Positions 8,849-17,949 of a DNA stretch of 64,000 nt are shown here, piece by piece. The DNA is taken from positions 1-64,000 of the forward strand of contig CAYFLR010000021.1 in NCBI GenBank assembly GCA_964343805.1. The letters run 5' to 3'. Position numbers and translations under genes: made by a program. Source of the stretch: CAYFLR01 sp964343805. Lineage in GTDB: Bacteria; Bdellovibrionota_B; Oligoflexia; CAYFLR01. The notes below the pieces were generated by a model, which saw nothing but the letters and a program-made list of their open reading frames with translations, was not told where the DNA came from and did not search any database. Each line of letters starts with the position of its first letter. Within the stretch, counting starts at the first letter, position 1.

Positions 8849-9997
8849 TTATCCTTCGGGTAGGATCTCGAAGGCGAGAAATAGGGTTCTCTGCCTCTTG
8901 TTGAAGTTATTATCACTCACCAACAAAAGGGTATAATTACCGTTCTTTAGACGAGGACCCAAACAGATCCCCTCTATATTATCCAATCTTGCCCAATCCG
9001 AATTCAGTTGCTCCACAATCTTAGATAGGTCTAAAAGTAGTTTTTTCTTTACTGGTTTGAAGGTTAATTCTTTCAAAGAGTCTGATTTTTGTACTGGAGT
9101 AGACTCTTCTGTGAGGGTGTTGCTGAATATCTTAATGACATTTTTTCTAAGTGTTGAAAGCCAGCTTCTTTCTAGGGAGAGAAAGTGATAGGGGTCGATG
9201 GCAAGGAAATCCACCAAACCATTGTCTCCTTGTAGTGTTTCCAACTGAGTGGGATTTGGAATGGGTTCGATGGGATAGACATACTCTTCTGTCCTGAATT
9301 CCGGAGCGGCATTTAGATTGTATCTAATGAGACGTGCATTACTGCCCGATTGCAGACTGGGTGGATTACCGTCCTGGAGAAGAGCGGCCTCAGTGCCCGT
9401 AAACACAAATTCTCCATCTAGAGAAGAAGAGAGACTTTCAAAGGCTAGATTATTATAAGGGCCTTGTGTCTGCTTTCCCTCAGGGTTGGGAATGAACTTT
9501 TCTGGTACGGACCAATCTTTTAAAAATTGCCCATCGAATCTAAATTCTATTAAACGGGGGGGCAGTCGGGGAAAATTCTTAGTGTCTCCTTCAGAGCTGA
9601 TCAGTAAATTGCCATTTTTAAGGAGGGTGATCCCCTCAAAGTCCACTGATTTTTCTTTAAAATATTGTCCATTGGCATCCTTCAAAAAGATAACCCCCTG
9701 GGGCTCCAAGGTGAAGGATTTATCTGTGAGCTGGATTTTAAATTGATAAAACCGAGCCGGGTTGATGCGACTGCGATCATCACTTATAGCCAGGAGTTGA
9801 TTTTTTTCTGGATGGTAGACCAGTCCGGAAAGGCCTCCCAATAGGGTGTTTTTGAATTTAGTATCACTGGTTAGATTTACATCACCAATGAATTTCAGAG
9901 ATTTTATTTTTAAAGCCGGTGCTGATCTGCTGGTACAGCTTTGGGGGATCAGAAAAAAAGCAGTTAACAGGAGCAGTTTATTTATCCCTTTCTTCAT
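8849..9997 (-). CDS. Esterase-like activity of phytase family lipoprotein
   Basis: The 382-residue product has a lipoprotein signal peptide (Cys at about 21 in LIPQSC) and then a beta-propeller-like sequence characteristic of the phytase-like esterase family (PF13449): LLGGLSGLVYHPEKNQL, SDDRSR, SVDFEGITLL, FESLSSS, and LDNIEGICLG near the end. The repeated EG/ES motifs line the putative active site. Members are periplasmic or extracellular and often found with phosphate or nucleotide scavenging genes; the substrate here is unknown. Its 3' end lies 5 bases from the preceding convergent gene. The N-terminal Cys suggests envelope anchoring. Confidence 0.85.
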   Translation of the reverse strand: MKKGINKLLLLTAFFLIPQSCTSRSAPALKIKSLKFIGDVNLTSDTKFKNTLLGGLSGLVYHPEKNQLLAISDDRSRINPARFYQFKIQLTDKSFTLEPQGVIFLKDANGQYFKEKSVDFEGITLLKNGNLLISSEGDTKNFPRLPPRLIEFRFDGQFLKDWSVPEKFIPNPEGKQTQGPYNNLAFESLSSSLDGEFVFTGTEAALLQDGNPPSLQSGSNARLIRYNLNAAPEFRTEEYVYPIEPIPNPTQLETLQGDNGLVDFLAIDPYHFLSLERSWLSTLRKNVIKIFSNTLTEESTPVQKSDSLKELTFKPVKKKLLLDLSKIVEQLNSDWARLDNIEGICLGPRLKNGNYTLLLVSDNNFNKRQRTLFLAFEILPEG

Positions 9998-10105
9998 TAT
10001 TGAACTTCCCTTTCAGTCTGTTATAGTGGATATACCTAAGAACGATATTGTATCTTGAAGAGCAAAGTCTCTTCAATGAAAAATTAGATTGAGGGAAGTC
10101 ATTTT

Positions 10106-11020
10106 ATGAAACTGCACCTTAGATTTATTTTTGGTCTTTTAATTTTACTTCAAAGCTCCTGTTCCTTTTTCTCAGAGCAAGGAGGTGATCATGCCCAAAT
10201 CCTGGTTGAAGAACCTGAACCCGAAGTAATTTATAACTGTTCATCAGCGAGAGAGTTTATTACTGCCTATCAGTTTTTACGTTCACTGCCCGAATCCAAA
10301 GTCACGATGAAGGAAGCTCATAAACTGGCTTTGTCTGTGGCTGGAGGGTGCTCTGGAGCAGCTAAAAGGTTTATTCAGGTGGCAAAAGTATTGTTAAAAA
10401 GTAATGTGGATGCCCGTTCGGCCTTTTTTATGGGAGTAGAGTTTGCCACCAGTGATGATCCTACTAGCACAGCATTTCTAGGAATTTTTGCCAAATCTTT
10501 CTTAACCAAATATTTAGATTTGGATGTTACAGCCGCCTTGCGTTTAGCGCGCTCTCTCAGTATTGATTACAAAGGGAAACCAGAAAAATCCATGAAAGAT
10601 TTTGGTGAAATTGTGAAGTACTGTCTGGCTGCCAAAGGTTTTGATCTCCCTAAGCCAAAGTGTGCAGAGATCGCAGAAAAAGTGACCCGCTTTGGTCAAA
10701 TTTTTGTAGAGCCCGTGGCTGAGCCTTTCATTCTGCTGTTTAAATTTCTGAGATCGGATGAAGAGGGTCCTCGAATCCCTTCTTATCAGGCTTTAAAAAT
10801 TGCCACCAGGATTGTAGAGATTAGTCCTTATGCTCCGGCAAATTTTCAGCAGGCCTATCTATTTGCTGCATCAAAGCGAGGGTTTGAATTAGGCCGAGGA
10901 AAAGCCATCGGATTTGCGAACAAAATTGCTCAGCAGACTCGATTTGGGTCTAGGAAATTAGAATTGAAATCGGAGTCCCATACCCGGAATCAAGTGAGAA
11001 CGGGTCCTATCCATAAATAG
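10106..11020 (+). CDS. Hypothetical lipoprotein
   Basis: A 304-residue protein whose signal peptide ends in LLQSSC (Cys at about residue 19), followed by an acidic linker (EEPEPEV). The mature part is mainly alpha-helical with two short Cys pairs and no recognised domain. A good Shine-Dalgarno (GAGGGAAG) precedes the ATG. The last 63 bases overlap the convergent gene at 10958-11719, so the two transcripts are antisense to each other at their 3' ends. Function unknown. Confidence 0.65.
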   Translation: MKLHLRFIFGLLILLQSSCSFFSEQGGDHAQILVEEPEPEVIYNCSSAREFITAYQFLRSLPESKVTMKEAHKLALSVAGGCSGAAKRFIQVAKVLLKSNVDARSAFFMGVEFATSDDPTSTAFLGIFAKSFLTKYLDLDVTAALRLARSLSIDYKGKPEKSMKDFGEIVKYCLAAKGFDLPKPKCAEIAEKVTRFGQIFVEPVAEPFILLFKFLRSDEEGPRIPSYQALKIATRIVEISPYAPANFQQAYLFAASKRGFELGRGKAIGFANKIAQQTRFGSRKLELKSESHTRNQVRTGPIHK

Positions 11021-11719
11021 TTTGGAAAAGACAATCGGCCCATAAATTCTTTTTTTATAGCTGCTTTGCAGGCAGTTAACCGTTTCCCAGTGATAGGTGA
11101 ATAGGATGGGGGCAAATGCCAGCAATCCTCCCACTCCGGCAAAAACTTTAGAAGTTTGGTTGGGGGTGGTGGCCATCATAAAAATGTTCGTTCCTAAATT
11201 AGAAAAGAGTGAGAGATAGCGAAGTTTAATTCCTAAACTAGCGGGTCTGGCAATGACCTCTACTGCCCGTCTTTCCTTATTTAGACGGCCTTTTTTAGTT
11301 TTATTGGAAAAAACTGAAAGCTCTTTAATACCTGAACTATAAGGTCGATAACTCGCAGCCAAAACAGTGGTGATTCCTAGCCAAGAGGCTCCCATGCCGA
11401 TGCCAGTTAAGCCAGCATAAAAAATTGATTGTTCCATTTCTTTATCATCAGGACGAGTGGGGTCATCCATAATGGTTGAAATACCTGTCATCAATGTGCT
11501 CAAGGCCGAAATTTGGATAGGAATATGGGTGGTCCAGGCCTTAGACTTTTCTCCCTTAGCTTCTAAATAGAGACGTTTGCTTGCACTGGGTGTCACTAAA
11601 AGTTCAGGGTAAGGCAGGGATTTGATCCCGGGCTTTGATTGAGCCATGAGTGGACTCTTACAAATAGTAAAAAGAAGGCTTATGAGACATAGGCCGAAAA
11701 ATACTTGAGAACTTTTCAT
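10958..11719 (-). CDS. Secreted/outer-membrane protein of unknown function
   Basis: 253 residues with an N-terminal signal peptide ending near SPLMAQ and a C-terminus GMGLRFQF, terminal Phe being typical of outer-membrane proteins. The middle contains several moderately hydrophobic Gly/Ala/Thr-rich stretches (LTGIGMGASWLGITTVLAA and VFAGVGGLLAFAPILF) that look more like membrane helices than barrel strands, so the topology is uncertain. No family is recognised. It overlaps the convergent lipoprotein gene by 63 bases. Confidence 0.6.
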   Translation of the reverse strand: MKSSQVFFGLCLISLLFTICKSPLMAQSKPGIKSLPYPELLVTPSASKRLYLEAKGEKSKAWTTHIPIQISALSTLMTGISTIMDDPTRPDDKEMEQSIFYAGLTGIGMGASWLGITTVLAASYRPYSSGIKELSVFSNKTKKGRLNKERRAVEVIARPASLGIKLRYLSLFSNLGTNIFMMATTPNQTSKVFAGVGGLLAFAPILFTYHWETVNCLQSSYKKRIYGPIVFSKLFMDRTRSHLIPGMGLRFQF

Positions 11720-11812
11720 AAGGGCTCCCTAATTAGGCTTGCTTAACCAAACTTTCCAATCTAATATCATGATTGGGTATAGGATCAATATCCTGGAATA
11801 ATATTATAACCT

Positions 11813-12826
11813 ATGAGGCAGCTTATGTTAACAAGCTTGATGAATTGTGTCATTTATCTATTGGTTTTATCCTATTTGGTTTCCACTCCCTTACATGGCG
11901 ATAATACGGCTCAGGTGGCTACTGTAACAAGAGTTGAAGGACAAGTTCAAATTCTGACTAACCCGAGTAACGTTGTAACAGGGCAACCCCCTCATGCAAA
12001 ATATAAAGGAAAGTATTACACTGTCGTACAAGTGGAGCAGGGCTCTAAGCTAGATAATGGAAATATCATTCAATCCAGTTTAAAGGGGAGGGCAAGACTG
12101 ATTTATCCCAATGGCGATCAAATTACGGTAGGTCCCGGCACATCCTATGAAGTGAATTGGAAAAAAGGAATGGGACGAGTTATTATGGATCTCTTTTATG
12201 GGAAGGTAAGAGGGGTGATAAGTAAAATAGGTCCACGGAAAAATTTAGAAGTAAAAACCAAATTCACAGCGATGGGTATTCGGGGGACTGACTTTTTTGT
12301 TTCAGCTCGGGGTGGGACAAAAGGTACTCAAATTTCGGTATTACGAGGAAAAGTAGCTGTTAAAAAGAGAAATTCACCTGCCAAACCATTTCCTATCACC
12401 TCGGGATTTTCGGCTTCTATTAAAACCCCTATTAAATTAAAGGAGGTTGAGGAGGAAGCCTCCCCGACTCCAATAATCGTTCGGAAAACTTCCAAAGTTG
12501 AGTTTCTTAAGATCCAAAAGAACACCGTCGTTAAAAAGAAAAAGCCCACAACTTCAAAAGAAAAGCAACTTTCTAAAAAGATGGCTAAGCTTGAGAAAAA
12601 GGCTGTAAAAACTACTTTAGAAGATATTAAACAAGAGGATCCCAAACTTTATAAAAAACTCAATGAGATGAAAAAGCCGGTAGAGAATACAGACCAACTC
12701 AATACCGCTACCGTTAAGAAGCTCTTTAAAAAGGCTCCTAAAACTCCTCCCAATTATAAGATGAAAGAGAAAGAGTTTGAAGAGTTAGATAATGAAGATG
12801 TTTATGAAAAATATTTTAAGTTTTAA
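11813..12826 (+). CDS. FecR-domain secreted protein
   Basis: The 337-residue product has a hydrophobic N-terminus (about residues 8-30) that looks like a signal peptide, then a FecR domain at about 35-195: VTRVEGQVQIL, a GD/GN-type turn, GRARLIYPNGDQITVGPGT, and TAMGIRGTDFFV, the AVRGTDF-like motif. The C-terminal third is Lys-rich and low complexity, with many KK/KKK runs and Pro. Free-standing FecR proteins, without the FecI sigma factor or TonB receptor, occur widely as periplasmic proteins of unclear role; no sigma factor or receptor is near. An alternative start at 11825 would shorten it by four residues. Confidence 0.8.
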   Translation: MRQLMLTSLMNCVIYLLVLSYLVSTPLHGDNTAQVATVTRVEGQVQILTNPSNVVTGQPPHAKYKGKYYTVVQVEQGSKLDNGNIIQSSLKGRARLIYPNGDQITVGPGTSYEVNWKKGMGRVIMDLFYGKVRGVISKIGPRKNLEVKTKFTAMGIRGTDFFVSARGGTKGTQISVLRGKVAVKKRNSPAKPFPITSGFSASIKTPIKLKEVEEEASPTPIIVRKTSKVEFLKIQKNTVVKKKKPTTSKEKQLSKKMAKLEKKAVKTTLEDIKQEDPKLYKKLNEMKKPVENTDQLNTATVKKLFKKAPKTPPNYKMKEKEFEELDNEDVYEKYFKF

Positions 12827-12853
12827 CTCATCTGTAGAACCTAGATTAAAAGA

Positions 12854-13132
12854 CTAGTCTTTCCAATTCCACCATTTGAGTTTTTCTGGGTCTGGATTGT
12901 CGGTAGAAGCATAATAAACAGCGCACCTAATGGTATAAAGAACACATTTATTGACTTTTTGCCCCAGCTTTTTTTGTACTTTGGCAAAAAGGTCATCGGC
13001 ATTGGCCCCTTTAAGGTCATCTAAAGTATACACACCACAGGCTATCAGTTTTTCTGCAGTAGATTTATCTACACTAGGTATTCGTTGGAGTTCGGACATG
13101 GCCATATATGTTTTTTTCATAAAGGACATCAT
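12854..13132 (-). CDS. Helix-hairpin-helix protein, Cdd1 (pathogenicity locus) family
   Basis: 92 residues covering the whole Cdd1 family: a helix-hairpin-helix of the type LQRIPSVDKSTAEKLIACGV at about residues 15-40, then KVNKCVLYTIRCAVYYA and the closing DNPDPEKLKWWNWKD. The HhH fold suggests binding to DNA or RNA; the family function is unknown. No strong Shine-Dalgarno is visible, and starts at residues 1, 2 or 5 are all possible. It is convergent with the FecR gene. Confidence 0.85.
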   Translation of the reverse strand: MMSFMKKTYMAMSELQRIPSVDKSTAEKLIACGVYTLDDLKGANADDLFAKVQKKLGQKVNKCVLYTIRCAVYYASTDNPDPEKLKWWNWKD

Positions 13133-13232
13133 AGCAATTTCATTTTAGAAAGAACAATCAAAAAGTTTCTCTATAAGAATTATTCCCGTTAAAATCATTG
13201 ACCCCCCATNNNNNNNNNNGCTTGGTAATTAG

Positions 13233-13946
13233 TTATTTGCACTTTTATGGTTTAGCTTTAGCCTTGTATTATTTGTCTCCTGTTGGAGCTCTTCCGAAGA
13301 TGATTTAGATAACAGTAATTTGAATAATTCAAGCAGCAATAAGGGCTCTAACACTAGCTCTTTAGATAATTCAAATTACAATCGAGAAACCGTTTTAAAG
13401 ATGCGAAAGGGACGTGACTTTGTAACCCTCACAGAAAATAATGTTACTTTTGGTAATAAGGCTTCTCCCCTTCATCTTGTAGAGTTTATGGATTTTCAAT
13501 GTCCGGCATGTAGATTCTATAGCGGTCCTATCAAGAAGCTCTTTGATGAAATGTCTGAAGATATCCAATTCTCCCTTTTTCATTTTCCCTTAAATATTCA
13601 TAAACATGCTGTAAATGCAGCAGTCTATGCTTGTTGTGCATGGCAGCAGGACAAATTTTGGGAAATGTCTGACTTACTCCTTGAAAATCAAGGAGCCTTA
13701 GAGGAAAACTATTTAAATGACTACGCAGAAAAGGCCAAACTTGATGGTGATCAGTTGGACAAATGTCTCAGTGAAGAAACCTGTTTGGAGCAAGTTCGCC
13801 AGGATAGAAAAACAGGAGATGATTTGAAGATAAGAGGAACTCCGTCTCTTTTTATTAATGGTCATCAACTGGATCACATACCCACAGTAGATGAACTGAA
13901 GGTTCTTTTAATCAAATTAAAGAAAGAGTCCTCTGACTCGGAATAA
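13233..13946 (+). CDS. DsbA/thioredoxin-fold lipoprotein, 5' end uncertain
   Basis: The domain at 13440-13930 is a Thioredoxin_4/DsbA-like fold with the redox motif CPAC in VEFMDFQCPACRFY, and RGTPSLFINGHQL carrying the cis-Pro. Upstream, the same frame encodes a hydrophobic stretch (LFALLWFSFSLVLFVSC) ending in a lipobox-like VSC and an Asn/Ser-rich linker, so the protein is probably a tethered envelope oxidoreductase. The 5' end lies at the N run 13210-13219. Closing that gap creates an in-frame ATG but with TAG four codons later, so a sequence error is likely nearby. The stop is 2 bases before the DUF2156 gene, indicating an operon. Confidence 0.8.
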   Translation, partial: LFALLWFSFSLVLFVSCWSSSEDDLDNSNLNNSSSNKGSNTSSLDNSNYNRETVLKMRKGRDFVTLTENNVTFGNKASPLHLVEFMDFQCPACRFYSGPIKKLFDEMSEDIQFSLFHFPLNIHKHAVNAAVYACCAWQQDKFWEMSDLLLENQGALEENYLNDYAEKAKLDGDQLDKCLSEETCLEQVRQDRKTGDDLKIRGTPSLFINGHQLDHIPTVDELKVLLIKLKKESSDSE

Positions 13947-13948
13947 AC

Positions 13949-14894
13949 ATGAAGTTTAAAAATATCACTATCGATGATCAGGCCATATTGACTCCCTTTT
14001 TTGAAGAAACCTATCAAGTCCTTCATCAATACACCTTTGATACTTTTTTATGTTGGAATCAGGGGACCTATACATATCAATATGCCATNNNNNNNNNNNN
14101 NNNNNNNNNNNNNNNNNNNNNNNNNNNNNNNNNNNNNNNNNNNNNNNNNAGCACTGATGGGAGTAAACGTTATCTGTTTCAACCCCTGACACCTCATGAG
14201 CCTGTGGAACCTGAAGAATTAGCAGCCATTTTAGGAGAACTCAAAATTTCTCAAGTCATATTAGTCGATGAAGAGTATTTAAATCAATTTGACGAAGCTT
14301 GCTGGGCATCCTGCTTCGAGGTTCGTTTAGCTGAGGGGTTATCTGACTACTACTATGAAGTGGATAAATTGGCTCAACTGGAGGGGCGAAAACTCTCCAA
14401 AAAGCGTAATCTGATCAAACAGTTTTACAGGCAGTACTCACCAGACCAGGTACAGTTAGTCCCTTTGGGTGGACAAGATTGGAATAAAATAGAGCCCATC
14501 CTCACCACTTGGCTCAACCAGAAATACCCCNNNNNNNNNNGGCTGGAACCCTGATATTGAGAGAGAGTACCAGTCCATCAAGATCGCTTTAAAATATTAT
14601 GATCGGCTGGGGTTCCTAGGCTGGACCTTTAACATTAATGAAAAAGTAGCCGGTTTTACCATGGGAACCCGACTCAATAATTGTACTCTAGCTGTTCATT
14701 ATGAAAAGACTCTTTCTCAAGTAAAAGGAGCCTATCAGGTATTAAATCAAATGGTAGCTCTCAAATTACAGGGGAAATATACCTTTGTGAATCGCGAAAA
14801 TGATACCGATAATCCAGGGCTTAGACAGGCTAAAAGGTCTTATCAACCAGATCATTTGGCAGCGGCTTATATTTTAACTTGCACCTGCCTCTAA
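13949..14894 (+). CDS. DUF2156 / LPG-synthetase-like acyltransferase domain protein
   Basis: About 310 residues, crossed by N runs at 14089-14149 and 14531-14540. The core DYYYEVDKLAQLEGRKLSKK, followed by FYRQY, is diagnostic of the DUF2156 (PF09924) GNAT-like fold found in MprF lysyl-phosphatidylglycerol synthases and in stand-alone proteins. After the second gap the frame gives GWNPDIEREYQSI, then a Gly-containing motif GFTMGTRL and FVNRENDTDNPGLRQAKRS, both typical of the second half. The second gap closes to zero length in frame. No membrane domain is attached. It overlaps the convergent response-regulator gene by 21 bases. Aminoacyl or acyl transfer is family-based inference. Confidence 0.83.
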
Positions 14895-15632
14895 TAATTC
14901 AATCAATTTCGGAAAGTTAATTGGCTTGGTGATAAAGGGAATATTATTTTCATTAAGCAGATGGTTCCATTCCTTACCAGGGGTTGTATTACCAGACATT
15001 ACCACAATTTTTATCTTTTTGTTCCCCGAGCGCACAGAAGCCATATTGAGTAAAATATTGACTGTTTCATAGCCATCCACTTCTGGCATCATAATGTCAG
15101 TTATAACTACATCGGGACTAAAGGTGAGCATTTTTCCAATTACATCTGATCCATTGGAAGCGCAGTCTGTTTGATACCCCCTCCGGTTTAATTTTTTTTG
15201 CATAGGCTCTAAGATAGCATCATCGTCATCTACAATGAGTACTTTCTGGTTGGTGGCTGAAGTGACATCTTCTTCTTTCTTCTTCTCTAGTGACTTTAAA
15301 ATGGTTTCACCATTGAGGGGATGAGAAATGGTTTTTATATCAAAACTTTTACAATACTGGGTCTGATGACTATTGAGAGGGTTCACTGCAGCTATAATAC
15401 CTTCATGGGCGATACCATTTTTGGCCTTTAAAAAGTGAAAAAGAGTGGCTAACCCTTCACTCATGTTTATATCAATAATAAAAAACTGAGGCTTTTCATT
15501 AGCAAAGATTTGACCTGCTTCAAAAGCACAACCTACTTGGAACAGAGAATAACCTCGTGCTTTGAGTTGGAGTTCCAGATCCACTGGAAAGTTTCCATGA
15601 TTTGATAATAAGAGAAGTTTTTGCGAACTCAT
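14874..15632 (-). CDS. Response regulator with two receiver domains
   Basis: 252 residues. Residues 5-115 form a receiver-like fold, with Asp54 in FIIDINMS but without the acidic pair, so it is probably a pseudo-receiver. Residues 130-250 form a canonical receiver: acidic cluster DDDD at 135-138, phosphoacceptor Asp179 in VVITDIMMPEVDGYE, Ser in VVMSGN, and Lys in ITKPI. There is no DNA-binding output domain, so it probably acts as a phosphorelay or protein-interaction component. It starts 20 bases after the 22-heme cytochrome gene with a GAGGT Shine-Dalgarno, suggesting one transcript, and lies near the H-NOX/kinase pair. Confidence 0.88.
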   Translation of the reverse strand: MSSQKLLLLSNHGNFPVDLELQLKARGYSLFQVGCAFEAGQIFANEKPQFFIIDINMSEGLATLFHFLKAKNGIAHEGIIAAVNPLNSHQTQYCKSFDIKTISHPLNGETILKSLEKKKEEDVTSATNQKVLIVDDDDAILEPMQKKLNRRGYQTDCASNGSDVIGKMLTFSPDVVITDIMMPEVDGYETVNILLNMASVRSGNKKIKIVVMSGNTTPGKEWNHLLNENNIPFITKPINFPKLIELLEAGAS

Positions 15633-15652
15633 AATTTACCTCAATCAAAAGT

Positions 15653-17812
15653 CTATTGCCTTTGCCATCTCAATTTATTTCTTATGGTTGGAATTCGGTC
15701 ATTATCATGACACATTGCACACCCTCTATTTTTTTCTCCCTCATCATTGAGAGGGTAATCCAATTCTAATACATGTTCATCATCTTCATGGCAGGTTAAG
15801 CAGGAAGGGTTCTGACTCATGGTCAACGTCTCTTCCTCTTCAGGTCGTTCGTTTTGATGGCATTTGACGCAGGCTTCAATAGGACCAATGACGTAGTTTT
15901 CAGGAAAAAGCTTTCTATACTTTTTAACCGTATGAGGTTCGGGTAAACTGCTATCTAGATGACATAGTTGACATTGAGCAAAATGGGCTTCCACCACATC
16001 GCTGTGATTTTCATGATGCTGCATATCAATAAAAGTCCTGCGGTGAGGGATATCTACTTTATGACATTTTTTACAATCAGAAATAGCAATATTTTCATGT
16101 CTCTTTCTGAAGGCGCTATCCTTCGCATGACAATCGTTACATGAAACTTCCCGTGGCGTTTTATGAGGGTCACTTTTATTCCAAAGTTCTACAAATTTCT
16201 TTCCATGCTCATTTCCATCTGTCCAATTGCTAATATCATGGGGGTAATCATGGCATTGTTGACAGCTCTTAACTACTGTATTACCTAATTTCCCAGGCTT
16301 ATCACTATTTAGTTCATGGCATTTATTACAGGAATCTCGATCTTTTATAAAGGTTTCACCATGGGCACATCCCTCTTTTAAAGAGCTGCACTTTTTAAAG
16401 GTTTCACTGTGAGGATAAAGCTGATGGCAATCATTACATGAAATTTTACTTTTTCCTCCGTCTAATTTCTCTCCATGGCAATCCTGGCATTTTTGTTGAT
16501 CTTGAAAAAATACTTCTCCATGAAGAGCTGTTCCTGTAAAGATTTCCGAGTGAGGATAAACATGTTCTGGGACTCCATGAGCAAAGCTTTGCAAAGGAAC
16601 CTCTTTTTGATGGCACTTTTTACATTCTGGAATAAAACTGGATGGGTTTCGTTTACGGAAACCACTATCTGCTTCATGACAATTTTGACATTGCTTTTCT
16701 TTTATACCACTTTGCCCGAGTAAGAAATTGTGACCATGCTTTTCTCCTAACATCCAATTAGAAGTGGTATGAGGATAGTCATGGCAATCAGTACATTGGG
16801 TTTTGGTTCCTGCGGTAAATGCAGTTTCAAAAGTGGATTTACTAAAAGGTTTCTGATGACATTTATAACATTGATCCTGATTATTCAGAAAGAGTTGCCC
16901 GTGCTCACAATCAGTACTTCCATCACTGCAAGCAGCAAATTTTTCATTGTGGGGAAAGAGAGTATGACAATCATTGCAAGATACTTTAGCCCATCCACCT
17001 TCTAACTTTTTACCATGACAGGTGGTACAACTTTCTTTATTTTGAAAGTAGAGCTCTCCATGCAGGGCGGTGGATGAAAATTGTCCTGAATGAGGATAAT
17101 GAGCGCTTGGTGCTGGAGAATTCGGCTTTTGTAAAGGAATCTCCTTTTGATGGCAGGTTTTGCAGTTGGGAATAAAAACATCCTCAAAAGACTTGCGGAA
17201 AGAGCTTTCCTTTTCATGGCAATCCATACAGGATGGGCCTACTTCAGCCTTGGGTGCAGCCCCTTCCTTTTGCACTTCCACCAGAAATTGCTGTCCGTGA
17301 TTCTCTCCTTTCATCCAATTGGTGAGCATATGGGGATAATTATGACAATCGTTGCAAGTTTTTTTATCTCCGGTTGGTCCGGTAGCGAGTTTTTTGGGTT
17401 CTTCACTCTTAAAGGCTGTATGGCATTTATAGCAATCATTTTTTTTGCTTAGAAATTGATCTCCATGTTCGCAAGCTCCCTCTTTATCGTCACATTTCAT
17501 AAACTCCTCGGTATGAGGGTAGTTGGTATGACAACTGGTGCATGAAACTTGAGAGAGTCCTCCCTTCAGATTACTTCCATGACAGCTTGAGCAATTTTCA
17601 CCGTTTTCCAAAAAGGGCTTACCATGAGCTGCTGTCTTAGTAAATTCTTCACTGTGAGGATATATGCCCACTAATGAAGGCTTTTTGGCTATGAGGTTGA
17701 TTTTTTCTTTATCCACCTTTCCTTTCGAATTGGGTCTGATACAATTTCCAATGGCCATCAAAGTGAGAATAACTAACCAAGGTAAAAGTCCTCTTTTTAA
17801 TCTGGAACCCAT
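15653..17812 (-). CDS. 22-heme c-type cytochrome with three hexaheme repeats
   Basis: A 719-residue secreted protein with 22 CXXCH motifs. After a hydrophobic N-terminus (possible lipoprotein, Cys24 in IGNC) it contains three tandem modules, at about 51-230, 239-410 and 419-590. Each opens with YPHS, has AHGK/LHGE nearby, carries six CXXCH in the same order, and closes with a CKKCHQKE-like motif. A tail (about 614-702) adds four more CXXCH. Many extra His provide likely second axial ligands. Such proteins conduct electrons along heme chains in the periplasm or on the cell surface. The gene is preceded by AAAGGAA, is divergent from the H-NOX gene 137 bases away, and is followed by the response regulator. 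The electron acceptor cannot be read from sequence. Confidence 0.93.
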   Translation of the reverse strand: MGSRLKRGLLPWLVILTLMAIGNCIRPNSKGKVDKEKINLIAKKPSLVGIYPHSEEFTKTAAHGKPFLENGENCSSCHGSNLKGGLSQVSCTSCHTNYPHTEEFMKCDDKEGACEHGDQFLSKKNDCYKCHTAFKSEEPKKLATGPTGDKKTCNDCHNYPHMLTNWMKGENHGQQFLVEVQKEGAAPKAEVGPSCMDCHEKESSFRKSFEDVFIPNCKTCHQKEIPLQKPNSPAPSAHYPHSGQFSSTALHGELYFQNKESCTTCHGKKLEGGWAKVSCNDCHTLFPHNEKFAACSDGSTDCEHGQLFLNNQDQCYKCHQKPFSKSTFETAFTAGTKTQCTDCHDYPHTTSNWMLGEKHGHNFLLGQSGIKEKQCQNCHEADSGFRKRNPSSFIPECKKCHQKEVPLQSFAHGVPEHVYPHSEIFTGTALHGEVFFQDQQKCQDCHGEKLDGGKSKISCNDCHQLYPHSETFKKCSSLKEGCAHGETFIKDRDSCNKCHELNSDKPGKLGNTVVKSCQQCHDYPHDISNWTDGNEHGKKFVELWNKSDPHKTPREVSCNDCHAKDSAFRKRHENIAISDCKKCHKVDIPHRRTFIDMQHHENHSDVVEAHFAQCQLCHLDSSLPEPHTVKKYRKLFPENYVIGPIEACVKCHQNERPEEEETLTMSQNPSCLTCHEDDEHVLELDYPLNDEGEKNRGCAMCHDNDRIPTIRNKLRWQRQ

Positions 17813-17949
17813 GAAAAAATTCCTTTTATTAAAGGTTTAGAGGAAGACAAAGCTTCAACCCGTTTTATCGGGATTTGATGTAAATTCTTGAGTTAAAAAA
17901 TAGCTATCTATGTTAGAATAAAAAGGAAAATCCTTATCTGGGGGGGGCT

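Noticed and set aside
12849..12862. AAAGACTAGTCTTT palindrome as terminator or operator
   Set aside because: It includes the last codons and stop of the Cdd1 gene, is short and has no T run of note; probably coincidence.
16462..17452. Open frames in other phases of the 22-heme gene
   Set aside because: They arise from the internal triplication and repeated CXXCH codons; none has a ribosome site.
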